A stretch of 64,000 nt of DNA from a bacterium (GTDB lineage: Bacteria; Electryoneota; Electryoneia; Electryoneales; Electryoneaceae): assembly GCA_020444425.1 (NCBI GenBank), contig JAHLLB010000004.1, positions 1 to 64,000 of the forward strand. Direction: 5' to 3'. The translations under genes and the position numbers were made by a program. The notes below the pieces were generated by a model that was not told where the DNA came from, searched no databases, and worked only from the letters and a program-made list of their open reading frames with translations. Positions 1 through 9,288 of this stretch are shown here, piece by piece. Every line of letters starts with the position of its first letter. Within the stretch, counting starts at the first letter, position 1.

Positions 1-87
1 TGAGTCCTGAGTCCTGAGTCCTGAGTCCTGAGTCCTGAGTCCTGAGTCCTGAGTCCTGAGTCCTGAGTCCTGAGTCCTGAGTCCTGA
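1..87. repeat. Heptamer tandem repeat (TGAGTCC) x ~12
   Basis: Perfect 7-bp periodicity from base 1 to ~87; runs off the window start. Confidence 0.97.
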
Positions 88-103
88 AGGTAAATAACTG
101 ACA

Positions 104-128
104 TGCCCACGACATTTATGTCGTGGAT
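104..128 (+). repeat. REP-like palindrome TGCCCACGACATTTATGTCGTGGAT
   Basis: CCACGACAT/ATGTCGTGG inverted repeat; same element at 18414-18440 and 48128-48152. Confidence 0.85.
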
Positions 129-176
129 CATCCGCCCCAGTAACTCTCCAACCGTCATCTGTATTCAGATTCGGTT

Positions 177-204
177 CGTCCGCGTTTGCAAGCAAACACG
201 GGCA
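177..204 (-). repeat. REP-like palindrome (TGCCCGTGTTTGCTTGCAAACGCGGACG on minus)
   Basis: Stem around GCTTGC core; recurs at 494-521, 18222, 18282, 22948, 48058, 48358. Confidence 0.85.
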
Positions 205-214
205 CGTCTCAATG

Positions 215-242
215 TGCCCCTGATGGCTCCGCCAGCAGGGAT
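215..242 (+). repeat. REP-like palindrome TGCCCCTGATGGCTCCGCCAGCAGGGAT
   Basis: Imperfect inverted repeat; near-identical copy on minus at 18371-18399. Confidence 0.8.
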
Positions 243-302
243 CATCCACCTCTGAAAAACCCGCGTTGTCCAAGCAAACACAGCCACATCGTTTACCAAA
301 CA

Positions 303-380
303 TGCCCTCGGGCTTCAGCCCGGGATTCATCATCGTTCAAGGAACCACAGGAACCACGCCCTCGGACTTCAGTCCGGGAT
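303..380 (+). repeat. Two REP-like palindromes (TGCCCTCGGGCTTCAGCCCGGGAT and GCCCTCGGACTTCAGTCCGGGAT)
   Basis: Copies at 303-326 and 357-380; same pair at 48196-48219 and 48250-48273. Confidence 0.85.
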
Positions 381-440
381 GATCCAGCGTTGGAGACTGT
401 GATCGTCCGTCACGGTCGATTCTGACAGCTATCGCAGATC

Positions 441-467
441 ATCCCGACGAGCAAGCTCGTCGGGGCA
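441..467 (-). repeat. REP-like palindrome (TGCCCCGACGAGCTTGCTCGTCGGGAT on minus)
   Basis: Perfect CCGACGAGC/GCTCGTCGG stem with the shared TGCCC/GGAT ends. Confidence 0.85.
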
Positions 468-493
468 CACCTCACGGCGTGCTTGCACAAGAC

Positions 494-521
494 CGTCCGC
501 GTTTGCAAGCAAACACGGGCA
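494..521 (-). repeat. REP-like palindrome, GTTTGC/GCAAAC type
   Basis: Same 28-mer as 177-204; lies just beyond the gltX stop. Confidence 0.85.
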
Positions 522-526
522 CATTC

Positions 527-2026
527 CTACCCCAACGGTTCAATCTTCGGCAATGGTTGTTCCGGATCATCCGGAACCGGCGGCGTACCGTGTTTGCGCA
601 GATGCGCGGCCAGTGTCCGAATGCGACGGACAACTGTTTCCTGCCCCAGCGATACCAGCAACTCAAACAGGCTCGGGCCACTGCCCATCCCACTTACCGC
701 CAACCGGACCGGGTGGATCAACGCGCCGGCATTCTCCTCCAGCTCTTCAGTGTACACACGCAGCGCCTCTTCCGCCTGCTCTTCATCGAACGTCTGCAAC
801 GCCTCAAACCGGCCGGCCATCTCATCCAAACGCGCCGGCAGATCCTCGTGCTTCAGCCGTTTCTTCGCCGCCTTGCGATCCTCGAGTTCGGTCGGATCCT
901 CAAAGAAATAGCCGCCTTTGTCGAGGATGTCAACCGGGAAATGCGCGCGTGTTTTCAGCAAACGGACCGCTTCGGCCAGCATCGGGCCGGTGCCGTGCGG
1001 ATACTGCCCCGCTTCAATGCGCCTGGCAAATTCCGGACGCAACATCTGCTGCAAATCGCAATCCCGCACCTGCGACATGAACTGCGCGTTCATCCATTCG
1101 AGCTTCTGCTCGTCAAACACTGCGCTGGCCTTGTTGATCCCCTTGAGATCAAACTGTTCGATCAGCTCCTCGCGGGTGTACACGTCCTTGTCCTCGCCGG
1201 CCGACCAGCCGAGCGTCGCCATGTACGACATGATCGCTTCCGGCAAATAGCCCTTGCCGCGATACTCGGTGACTGCCGCCGCGCCGTGACGCTTGCTCAA
1301 CCGTTTCTTGTCCGGGCCGAGAATCAACGGCACATGCGCAAACTCCGGCACCGGCAACCCGAGCGCCTGGTACAACAGCACCTGCTTCGGCGTGTTCGTG
1401 ATGTGGTCGGCACCACGAATGACCATGGTAATTTCCATCTCGGAATCGTCAACCACCACCGCCATCATGTACGTCGGCGTGCCATCCTTGCGCAGGATGA
1501 TGAAATCGTCAATCGTATGCGCTGGAGTCGTGACCGTGCCACGCACATGATCCTTGAACGCCACATCCAGCGTCGGCACCTTGAAGCGGATCGCGTACGG
1601 CTCGCCGGCATCCGCCCGCGCCTTCGACTCTTTCGGGGTCAGCTCACGGTCAGGGCTGCGGAAAGCGTTGATACCGCCACGCGCCATCTCCGCTTCTTTC
1701 ATCGCCTGCGCCTTCTCCATCGGCACAAAGCAGCGGAACGCCGCCCCCCTCTCGATCAGCTCCTCCACCATCTCACGGTGACGCGTCACCCGGGTCGACT
1801 GGCGCAACGGTTCCTCGTCCCACTTCAATCCGAGCCACTTCAACGCGTCAAGGATGTCGTCCTCGTATTCCTGCTTCGAACGCTGGGTGTCGGTATCCTC
1901 AATACGAATCAGGAACTGGCCGTCGTGGTGACGGGCGAACAGGTAATTGAAAATGGCCGTACGCACGCCGCCGATATGGAGAAATCCGGTCGGGCTGGGT
2001 GCGAAACGCACACGGACAGGTGTCAT
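527..2026 (-). CDS. gltX: Glutamyl-tRNA synthetase (GluRS)
   Basis: MTPVRVRFAPSPTGFLHIGGVRTAIFNYLFAR (HIGH-type motif) and KKRLSKRHGAAAV (KMSKS-type motif); full length 499 aa. Confidence 0.97.
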   Translation of the reverse strand: MTPVRVRFAPSPTGFLHIGGVRTAIFNYLFARHHDGQFLIRIEDTDTQRSKQEYEDDILDALKWLGLKWDEEPLRQSTRVTRHREMVEELIERGAAFRCFVPMEKAQAMKEAEMARGGINAFRSPDRELTPKESKARADAGEPYAIRFKVPTLDVAFKDHVRGTVTTPAHTIDDFIILRKDGTPTYMMAVVVDDSEMEITMVIRGADHITNTPKQVLLYQALGLPVPEFAHVPLILGPDKKRLSKRHGAAAVTEYRGKGYLPEAIMSYMATLGWSAGEDKDVYTREELIEQFDLKGINKASAVFDEQKLEWMNAQFMSQVRDCDLQQMLRPEFARRIEAGQYPHGTGPMLAEAVRLLKTRAHFPVDILDKGGYFFEDPTELEDRKAAKKRLKHEDLPARLDEMAGRFEALQTFDEEQAEEALRVYTEELEENAGALIHPVRLAVSGMGSGPSLFELLVSLGQETVVRRIRTLAAHLRKHGTPPVPDDPEQPLPKIEPLG

Positions 2027-2062
2027 GGTCTATCCTTCACGTCAACGTTTTGAGTACCGAAT

Positions 2063-2653
2063 CTAGTCCTTCTTTTCCTGCTCTTCGCCGCCCCAACCCC
2101 ATCCGGCCTCACCGGATTCCTGGCTGCCCGGCGGCATGTACCGTTCGTGGTCCTTGTCGCCCGATGACGACGGTTGCGGCTCCTGTGCCGGTGGCGGCGA
2201 TTGGGGCTGCGGCGGTGCCTGTGGTGCGGGTTCCACCAGTGGCGCCGCGACCGGTTGTTGCACCACAACAGGCTGCTGCGCAACCGGCGGCTGCGGCAGA
2301 TGAGGATGCACGTAGTTCGCGAGCTCGGACGGTCCATTCGCAGGCTCCAGCTCCACCTCGAGCCCGCCGACCATACCCGCGACAGCGTTGTAGACCACGC
2401 CGCCAATGAACGTGATGAAGGTATAAATCACCGACGCGATCACCGACACGATCAACCCGCCAAAGAGCAGTGCGCCGCCGGTCAACGGCAAGGCTGCGCC
2501 GAAATCCTCTTCCAGCAGGCCCGAGATCATCCCCGCCATGCTGCCGAGGAACAATCCGTACAACAACATCACAACCAGCGAGAGCAACAGGTAGACGATG
2601 AAGCTGATCTTGACCAGCGGCATCAACGGTATACGACGGATTTCCCAATTCAT
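2063..2653 (-). CDS. Integral membrane protein, DUF3566-like, with Pro/Gln-rich C-terminus
   Basis: MNWEIRRIPLMPLVKISFIVYLLLSLVVMLLYGLFLG then a second TM pair; internal Met chosen as start. Confidence 0.6.
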   Translation of the reverse strand: MNWEIRRIPLMPLVKISFIVYLLLSLVVMLLYGLFLGSMAGMISGLLEEDFGAALPLTGGALLFGGLIVSVIASVIYTFITFIGGVVYNAVAGMVGGLEVELEPANGPSELANYVHPHLPQPPVAQQPVVVQQPVAAPLVEPAPQAPPQPQSPPPAQEPQPSSSGDKDHERYMPPGSQESGEAGWGWGGEEQEKKD

Positions 2654-2983
2654 CTGCAGCTCCCGGCTGAATTCTGGGGAGAGTCGGAAACGCCGAACCG
2701 GCAAGCATCAACCCGGATCCAGCGTCAAAGGTATCGCCCCCCGTGCGCGACGCAGACAGCTCCCGCCGCGCGGCTAACTTACCGAGACCTCGTCACCCGG
2801 TCAAGCCCATCATACGCCAGCGACGGCGAGCGTGGTCACGGCTCCAACTGGTCTCACACGAGAGCGCCGAACCTCCCTCCGGATGTTTGCGCTCGGCGAC
2901 TCGCCCGTTTATCTTGCTCCGCGCCGCAAAGCACATGGTTTTCCCGTTGCATCGCGGCACAGGTATACAACAGACTTTGCCAC

Positions 2984-3076
2984 GGGGAGATGACCGAGTG
3001 GCTGAAGGTGCTCGCCTGCTAAGCGAGTGTACGGCGTAAAACCGTACCCAGGGTTCGAATCCCTGTCTCCCCGCCA
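2984..3076 (+). tRNA. tRNA-Ser (anticodon GCT)
   Basis: GGGGAGA/TCTCCCC acceptor stem, CTCGCctGCTaaGCGAG anticodon arm, long variable arm, GGTTCGAATCC T-arm, encoded CCA. Confidence 0.96.
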
Positions 3077-3081
3077 GAACC

Positions 3082-3112
3082 AACGCCCGATCCACCAGAT
3101 CGGGCGTTTTTT
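3082..3112 (+). terminator. Rho-independent terminator after tRNA-Ser
   Basis: AACGCCCGATccaccaGATCGGGCGTTTTTT. Confidence 0.9.
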
Positions 3113-3481
3113 AGTGCACACAAACTTCGCACTAGACCTGATCATGCATGCGTCTGCACGCTAGCCCCCTTCAGCCACCTTGTTATGTCCATTACAAGAA
3201 ATACAAAACCTTATGGTAGAGTTTTCACATGAACCTTGAGATTGACACAAGTAAAAAATGCTTTTCATTCCTGTTTATGACCGTTTATGCTGCTTCCTGC
3301 ATAGTTTAGGAGTGTCTAACACTTTGATCATTGCAACCTTATTTCTTTTTGAACGTATATTGCTTCCGACTTGGAGTGTGGCTTCTCGATTGGGACGTTT
3401 CGAGTTAACACACTGCCGGTGTATTGCGTCTGCCCGTGGGGACGGGTGCCGCTTTCTTATCGGCGTAACGATGGAGTTCTC

Positions 3482-5119
3482 ATGAAAACTCGTTTAGTCT
3501 GGGTAGTTTTGATTCTGCTCCTGGCCGGCGTTTGCTCTGCTCAGACAGGCACGGTCACAGGCACAGTTACGGACTCCCTGCTGGTTCCCATCGAAGGCGC
3601 GCATGTCGTGCTGCATACCTCGCATCACGGCGGCGGTGGCCACGGTGGCGGCGGTGGTGGCATGATGCAGGCGTATGAAACGTGGACCGACGCGGATGGC
3701 CTGTTCACCATCGAAGAGGTCGACGCGGGTGATTACAACGCTCGCGCGTCACTGTTCGGTTACGGCATGGACGAAGCCGATATCACGGTCGAGGACGGCG
3801 CAACTGTCACGCTCGACTTCGTGCTGGATTGCTTTACGGATCCGCCCCCGGCGGGTGCGGTCGGTACAGTCACCGGCACGGTCACGGATACCCTGGCGAC
3901 CCCGCTTGACAGCGCGCGTGTCGTGCTGCGTCATGGTTTTCACGGCGGTGGCCACGGTGGCGGCGGCATGATTCAGGTGTATGAGACCTGGACCGACGCG
4001 GATGGCATGTTCACGATCGACTCGGTCGCTGTTGGCGACTATTCCGCGCGTGCGATGCTTTCCGGCTACGGCATGGATGAAGCTGACATCACCGTCGCAG
4101 AAGACGCTACGACAACCGTCGACTTCGTACTCGATGGCAGCGGCCCGCATGGCGGCGGTCATCACGGTGGACACGAACCGCATGGTTGGGAAGAAGTCAC
4201 GTTGAGTGGCTGGGCAATTGTCGTTGACAATCCCGATCCCTGCCGCGACGCGTACTACATTGACGAAGAGAACGACGGCGAAGCGGATTACCGCCTCGGT
4301 TTTGGTCCTCCGGACTACGAACCGCCGTCAGGCGCCGAACTCCCGTTGGATGGTGACGAGATCGACATCGTCGGCGGCGAGCTGTTCCGTGGCCATCCCG
4401 GTGACGTGCCGATGGTCATCGTATTCGAGATCAACGGCCTCGTCTGGTTCGTGCCGGATTCTCTCGGCGGCCAGCACAACAGCCACGGCGGCCAGTGGCA
4501 TCAAGACCACAACGGCTGCAACTACGCCGGTCCGACCGCGATTGAAGCCGAAGGCTATGTCGTTGTTGACGAAAACGCGAACGGCCACAACAAGTACGGC
4601 CTCGACACCAATGCCGACAACGTGGCGGATTTCCGTTTGACCTACGGCGTGATGTCGTATTCGCCGGGGAACGGTTCCGACCGTCCGGTCGAAGGCGACT
4701 GGGTGGAAATCGTCGGTGGTCTGATCGACCACTGCCCGGGCTTGCCCACGATCGTCGTGTACGCGCAGAACAGTGATTTCTGGCGTGAACCCGGTGACAT
4801 TGACGGGCTCGACACGATCACCACGGGCCTGAGCGAAACCTCGGTTTCTGTGCCGGCGGACCACATGGTCCTGAGCACGTATCCGAACCCGTTCAACCCA
4901 ACGACGATGCTGACGGTGACGATGAACCAGGCGTCGAACCTGCAGGTGCAGGTGTACGACGTTCTCGGCCGTGTCGTCATGCAGCAGAATCTCGGCAACG
5001 TGTCGGCTGGTGCGCACCAGCTTCAACTTGACGCCAGCAATTGGGCGGCGGGCGTGTACTTCGTTAACGCCATCGCCGGTAGCCAGCAGCAAACCGTCAA
5101 GGTGCTGTTGCTGAAGTAA
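3482..5119 (+). CDS. Secreted protein with duplicated carboxypeptidase-regulatory-like domains, His/Gly-rich loops and type IX sorting domain
   Basis: Signal peptide MKTRLVWVVLILLLAGVCSAQ; VTGTVTDxL...TLDFVLD repeated twice; C-term YPNPFNPTTMLTVTMNQASNLQVQVYDVLGR...VKVLLLK. Confidence 0.85.
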   Translation: MKTRLVWVVLILLLAGVCSAQTGTVTGTVTDSLLVPIEGAHVVLHTSHHGGGGHGGGGGGMMQAYETWTDADGLFTIEEVDAGDYNARASLFGYGMDEADITVEDGATVTLDFVLDCFTDPPPAGAVGTVTGTVTDTLATPLDSARVVLRHGFHGGGHGGGGMIQVYETWTDADGMFTIDSVAVGDYSARAMLSGYGMDEADITVAEDATTTVDFVLDGSGPHGGGHHGGHEPHGWEEVTLSGWAIVVDNPDPCRDAYYIDEENDGEADYRLGFGPPDYEPPSGAELPLDGDEIDIVGGELFRGHPGDVPMVIVFEINGLVWFVPDSLGGQHNSHGGQWHQDHNGCNYAGPTAIEAEGYVVVDENANGHNKYGLDTNADNVADFRLTYGVMSYSPGNGSDRPVEGDWVEIVGGLIDHCPGLPTIVVYAQNSDFWREPGDIDGLDTITTGLSETSVSVPADHMVLSTYPNPFNPTTMLTVTMNQASNLQVQVYDVLGRVVMQQNLGNVSAGAHQLQLDASNWAAGVYFVNAIAGSQQQTVKVLLLK

Positions 5120-5148
5120 ACTCCACCAGGTGAACAGACATCGTTCAA

Positions 5149-5177
5149 GGCCGGCGGTTCATACCGCCGGCCTTTTA
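5149..5177 (+). terminator. Rho-independent terminator
   Basis: AGGCCGGCGGTtcatACCGCCGGCCTTTT just after the stop at 5119. Confidence 0.9.
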
Positions 5178-5282
5178 TCTTCTCCGGATCGACGTACACA
5201 GTGTCTGTTCGTATTGATCATTTCCCCTTCACAGGCCAGCGTTCAGTTCGTACCTTACCCCGTGTTCGCTGATGGAGTTTCG

Positions 5283-6158
5283 ATGAAGGATTTGCCGAAG
5301 CCGCCCGAACCGTCGATGGGACCGTTTCCGCTGGAAGCCAACCTGCGGCGGCTCAAGCCGAGCCTCGCCAGGCTCGGGCCGATCGTTGCCGGCTTGTCCA
5401 TTCTGTTCGCGCAGGAAGAGTGGTGGGAACGGGTTGGCGAGTGGTTCGGCACAACCACCGGAATCATTATCGTCGGGCTACTCACCGCAACCCTGCTGTT
5501 CTTCGTGCTCGACCTCTATCTTAAACAGGTCTGGTACAACGAACGCGGAATCGGGATCGCGAAGGCGTGGGGCGGGTCGAGAACGTGGTACTCCTTCGAC
5601 GAACTCAAGGGCGGGCAGTTTCACATGCGGAAACGGTCCGGACCGATGACGAGACACGGACGCCTGTATCGGCCCAGCAGCCGCCTGACGCTCAATTTTC
5701 ACACCGGAAGCGTGCGTCTCTGGCCCAACCTCTACGATTCCAAAGGCGTGTATGATCTGCTCAGTATCCTCAGCCGACGGTTCCCGAACACCTATGCACC
5801 GCCTGAGATGCCGAAGGACATGAAGAAGGATCTCGAGAAAGAGCTGCAGAAACAGCGCAAAGAATCGGCGAAGAAACAGAAACCCGCTGCTGCGCCCGGG
5901 CAAGGCCTGTTTGGGCAAAAGGGCGGGCAGAAGACGGACCCAGCCGGCAAGCAAACGCAGGGGCAGGGGATGTTCGGGCAGAAGGGCAGCCAACCAACCG
6001 GACGCGGCCTGTATGGCAAGAAACAGCAATCCGCCGCCGCACCGGAACCGGGCAAGCAAGCCGGCGTACCCGACCAGGGTTACAATCCGATGCTGGATTC
6101 CAAGCGTAAAACCAGCTCCGGCGCTCGGCTGAAGAAAAAGAGCAAACTGCCGTGGTAG
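5283..6158 (+). CDS. Membrane protein with cytoplasmic PH-like region and Gly/Gln/Lys repeat tail
   Basis: TM segment TTGIIIVGLLTATLLFFVLDLYL, then WYNERGIGIAKAWGGSRTWYSFDELKGGQFH; C-term G-x-G-[LM]-[FY]-G-[QK]-K repeats. Confidence 0.6.
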   Translation: MKDLPKPPEPSMGPFPLEANLRRLKPSLARLGPIVAGLSILFAQEEWWERVGEWFGTTTGIIIVGLLTATLLFFVLDLYLKQVWYNERGIGIAKAWGGSRTWYSFDELKGGQFHMRKRSGPMTRHGRLYRPSSRLTLNFHTGSVRLWPNLYDSKGVYDLLSILSRRFPNTYAPPEMPKDMKKDLEKELQKQRKESAKKQKPAAAPGQGLFGQKGGQKTDPAGKQTQGQGMFGQKGSQPTGRGLYGKKQQSAAAPEPGKQAGVPDQGYNPMLDSKRKTSSGARLKKKSKLPW

Positions 6159-6290
6159 GTCAGACGACAGGCAATGGGCGGTAGGCTACAGGCCACAGGC
6201 TCGCGTTTCTGGTCTCTCGTCTTTCGGAAAACAAGTCGGTGGTCGGTGGTCAAGATAGCAGGTGGCTTTGGTGCTGTTGAGGTAAATAAC

Positions 6291-6322
6291 ACGGGGACAC
6301 TTAGCGGAGTAAGTGTCCCCGT
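6291..6322. repeat. GGGACACTT...AAGTGTCCC hairpin element
   Basis: CGGGGACACTTAgcggagTAAGTGTCCCCG; six copies in the window. Confidence 0.9.
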
Positions 6323-6344
6323 TGTTTTCATCTACCCTGTACTT

Positions 6345-6470
6345 CTTTCTACTCGCTACTTCATCTATACTCTATACTTCTTTTGTACTCAGTACTTCTT
6401 TTGTACTCTGTACTTGTCTTGTACTTCTTTTCGACTTCTTTTACTCACCACTCATCACTCACGACTGCCG
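6345..6470. repeat. Degenerate pyrimidine-rich heptad tract (TACTTCT/GTACTCT-like)
   Basis: TACTCGC TACTTCA TCTATAC TCTATAC ..., GTACTCA GTACTTC; similar run at 10330-10375. Confidence 0.6.
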
Positions 6471-6472
6471 TT

Positions 6473-7018
6473 TTAATACCCACCGCCGAAGATCTGGAAG
6501 TCGATGAAGTCGGCGTGATGGAAAATGATCGCTTCCGGGCTGCGACGGAACCCCGCGCCTTCCTTGCTGTGCACTGCCGCGATGTGCAACACTTCGTCCG
6601 GCAGCTTCCGCGCCCAGCCGAGGCCGACGCTGCTGAACGGATGCCGCAGGTAGTTCCCGTGCTCCGCCTTCTTCGCGCCCTTGTCAGCGTCCGGACTGTA
6701 CTCGAGCAGTTTGCCGACGTCCGCGATCAACGACCCCGCCATCAGGAAGTCCCGGTTCAGCGTCAGCTTGCCGCCGTAATGGTCGATCAACAGGTCATGC
6801 ACCGCCGCGCTCATCTTGGCGCAGGCGCGGATGTGTTCGAGGAAACTGATGTCCAGGCCTTCAATCAACAGGCTGAACGGGAATTTCTCCAGGTCATCCG
6901 GAGTCCAGCCGCCACGGTCCATCGCGTCCAGCCACGCACCGATGGTATTCTCACGCAACGTGTCGTCCTTGATCTCGGCGAACTCGGGAATCAACTCCAG
7001 CAAACGGTCTTTCATCAC
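6473..7018 (-). CDS. HD-domain (HDc) family hydrolase
   Basis: LMAGSLIADVGKLLEY...EHGNYLRHPFSSVGLGWARKLPDEVLHIAAVHSKEG: HD-like metal-binding pattern. Confidence 0.6.
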   Translation of the reverse strand: MMKDRLLELIPEFAEIKDDTLRENTIGAWLDAMDRGGWTPDDLEKFPFSLLIEGLDISFLEHIRACAKMSAAVHDLLIDHYGGKLTLNRDFLMAGSLIADVGKLLEYSPDADKGAKKAEHGNYLRHPFSSVGLGWARKLPDEVLHIAAVHSKEGAGFRRSPEAIIFHHADFIDFQIFGGGY

Positions 7019-7215
7019 TCGTACTCCCCATACGAACGGTCAGCTTTCAGGTTTTCACGTCCGCTGAGTATCGGGAGAATTTTTTGAACCCGCAAGAGAC
7101 CGGGGGACGAACGAAGTTGGAGTTTTTGCTCCATGCAAAAAGTTCGAGCTCCCGAACTCGCCATCTTGAGCCGTGCCAGGAACTGGATCAGCAACCCGAA
7201 CGAGGTGCATACCCC

Positions 7216-7917
7216 ATGACCGATACATTGATCGACCCCCAGACATCCCTCGCGGATATCGTTACCGAATACCCGGACACGGTGAGTGTTTTCCTCAAAA
7301 ACGACCTTGACTTCTGCTGCGGTGGCAAGCAAACCCTTGCAGAAGCCTGCAAAAACGCCGGCATTAATGAACCTGAACTGATTAAACAGCTCAACGCTCT
7401 CGTCGAACCCTTCCGGAGGGACACACTCAGCTGGGCGGAACGCCCTCTGAACGAACTGATCGACCACATCGTGACTCAGTACCATGAACCTCTGCGCAAC
7501 ACACTGCCGACACTGATCCTGCTTGCGGAACGCGTTGAGCGTGCCCACGGACCCACTCAGGGCCAACGTCTGACCGAGCTGCGCAAAATCAGCGAGAAGC
7601 TTGAAACCGACATGCTGAAGCACCTGAAGGATGAGGAAGAGCGCTTATTCCGCATGATTTTGAACGGCGACGGCGCGTCAATCCCGGAAACCCTCGATCA
7701 ACTCGTGGCCGATCACGAAGAAGTCGGTGAAATGCTTGCCCGTATTCGTGTGTTGACAGATGAATACAGACTGCCTGAAGACGCCTGCGTCACCTGGCGA
7801 ACGTTTTGGCGCAGTCTGGAGACCCTCGAACGTGAGACCAAGCAGCATGTGCACCTGGAAAACAACGTTCTCTTTCCACGCGCATTACATACCCTCTCCG
7901 ACGCCAACGCGGCCTGA
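7216..7917 (+). CDS. ric: RIC/YtfE/ScdA family di-iron iron-sulfur cluster repair protein
   Basis: ScdA_N motif LADIVTEYPDTVSVFLKNDLDFCCGGKQTLAEAC plus hemerythrin-like LIDHIVTQYHEPLR...LVADHEEVGEML...HVHLENNVLFPRA. Confidence 0.9.
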   Translation: MTDTLIDPQTSLADIVTEYPDTVSVFLKNDLDFCCGGKQTLAEACKNAGINEPELIKQLNALVEPFRRDTLSWAERPLNELIDHIVTQYHEPLRNTLPTLILLAERVERAHGPTQGQRLTELRKISEKLETDMLKHLKDEEERLFRMILNGDGASIPETLDQLVADHEEVGEMLARIRVLTDEYRLPEDACVTWRTFWRSLETLERETKQHVHLENNVLFPRALHTLSDANAA

Positions 7918-7971
7918 GACCCCCTGAACCAGTACTATGACCGGGCAACGTTGACGCCTTTCTCCTGGGAT

Positions 7972-7999
7972 GGCCCGGTGGTCGCAACACCACCGGGCC
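7972..7999 (+). terminator. Probable terminator after ric
   Basis: GGCCCGGTGGTcgcaacACCACCGGGCC stem-loop followed by T-rich stretch. Confidence 0.7.
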
Positions 8000-8223
8000 T
8001 GTCTTCTACGTTGTTTCGCCCGTTTCCAGCTATCTGGAAGCCGCTCCACCAGACTATCCATGATTGAGCAGAGTTCCTTGCGGGCACGACGTACCGGCTC
8101 TGAACGATCTCGCGTGTCCGAACGATTCCGGTTGATTGTGTTATATTCAGGATTGCGCGGAGGTTGGATTTCCATCCCCCACCCCCAGTTTTCAACACAT
8201 AACCCATACAGTTTGAGGGCAGT

Positions 8224-9159
8224 ATGACCACCCAGAACAGCAACGGGCACGAAAAGACGTTCGAAGTCAAGGTCGGCCTCGCGGACATGCTTCGCGGTGG
8301 TGTGATCATGGACGTAACCAACGCTGACCAGGCCAAGATCGCCGAAGATGCCGGCGCGGCATCGGTGATGGCGCTGGAACGTGTCCCCGCTGACATCCGC
8401 AAAGAAGGCGGCGTCGCCCGGATGAGCCGCATCCAGGTGCTGGAAGAGATCATGAAATCGGTCGAAATCCCGGTGATGGCAAAAGTCCGCATCGGCCATT
8501 TCGTGGAAGCACAGATCCTCGAAGCACTCGGCGTCGACTTCATCGACGAATCCGAAGTGCTCACGCCCGCCGACGAAGAGAACCACATCGACAAGCACCC
8601 GTTCAAAGTGCCGTTCGTCTGCGGCTGCCGTAACCTCGGCGAAGCGCTGCGACGGATCGGCGAAGGCGCCGCGATGATGCGCACCAAGGGCGAAGCCGGC
8701 ACCGGCAATGTGGTCGAAGCTGTCCGGCACATGCGCTCGGTGCAGGGCGAAATGCGCCGGATCCAGTCGATGGACCGCACCGAACTGATGAAGACCGCCA
8801 AGGACATGGGCGCGCCGTACGACCTCGTGCTCTATGTGCACGAACACGGCAAGCTGCCGGTCCCGAACTTCGCCGCCGGTGGGGTCGCGACCCCGGCCGA
8901 CGCTGCGATGATGATGCAGCTCGGCGCGGAAACGGTCTTCGTCGGCTCCGGCATCTTCAAGGCCGGCTCGGACATCAAAGTCATGGCCGAACGCCACAAG
9001 GTGCAGGGCGCACTCGCCGCCGCGATCGTGCGTGCGGTGACGCACTTCAACGACCCGGACGAAGTTCTCGCCGCCCAGCGTGACCAGGCAGCAGTGATGG
9101 CCGGGTTGGACGTGCGCTCGATGGCCGAAGAAGAGAAGCTCGCCTCGCGCGGGTGGTAG
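8224..9159 (+). CDS. pdxS: Pyridoxal 5'-phosphate synthase lyase subunit PdxS
   Basis: [56 protein letters not shown]. Confidence 0.98.
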   Translation: MTTQNSNGHEKTFEVKVGLADMLRGGVIMDVTNADQAKIAEDAGAASVMALERVPADIRKEGGVARMSRIQVLEEIMKSVEIPVMAKVRIGHFVEAQILEALGVDFIDESEVLTPADEENHIDKHPFKVPFVCGCRNLGEALRRIGEGAAMMRTKGEAGTGNVVEAVRHMRSVQGEMRRIQSMDRTELMKTAKDMGAPYDLVLYVHEHGKLPVPNFAAGGVATPADAAMMMQLGAETVFVGSGIFKAGSDIKVMAERHKVQGALAAAIVRAVTHFNDPDEVLAAQRDQAAVMAGLDVRSMAEEEKLASRGW

Positions 9160-9204
9160 AATACTCCAGTCCCGAGTTGTGAGTGATGAGTTGTGAGTAA
9201 ACCC

Positions 9205-9233
9205 CGGGGACACTTACTCCGTAAGTGTCCCCG
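9205..9233. repeat. GGGACACTT hairpin element
   Basis: CGGGGACACTTActccgTAAGTGTCCCCG. Confidence 0.9.
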
Positions 9234-9288
9234 ACAGACTGCTGACAAAGTGGCAACGTTCGGGATTCAAGGAAAATTCGGCTGTTGC

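Noticed and set aside
479-2053. Long plus-strand ORF (524 aa) opposite gltX
   Set aside because: Arg/His/Leu-rich antisense shadow of a confident GluRS gene; high GC produces such ORFs throughout (also 2174-3022, 13856-15436, 16891-18480, 24920-26269, 30400-31806, 33619-34569, 43441-45387, 49012-50235).
2793-3145. Minus-strand ORFs across the tRNA-Ser gene
   Set aside because: They overlap a clear tRNA and terminator; a common false positive.
7019-7215. Possible riboswitch in the leader of ric (GAGACCGGGGGACGAACG...)
   Set aside because: No recognisable conserved riboswitch core; hairpin potential alone is not enough in high-GC DNA.
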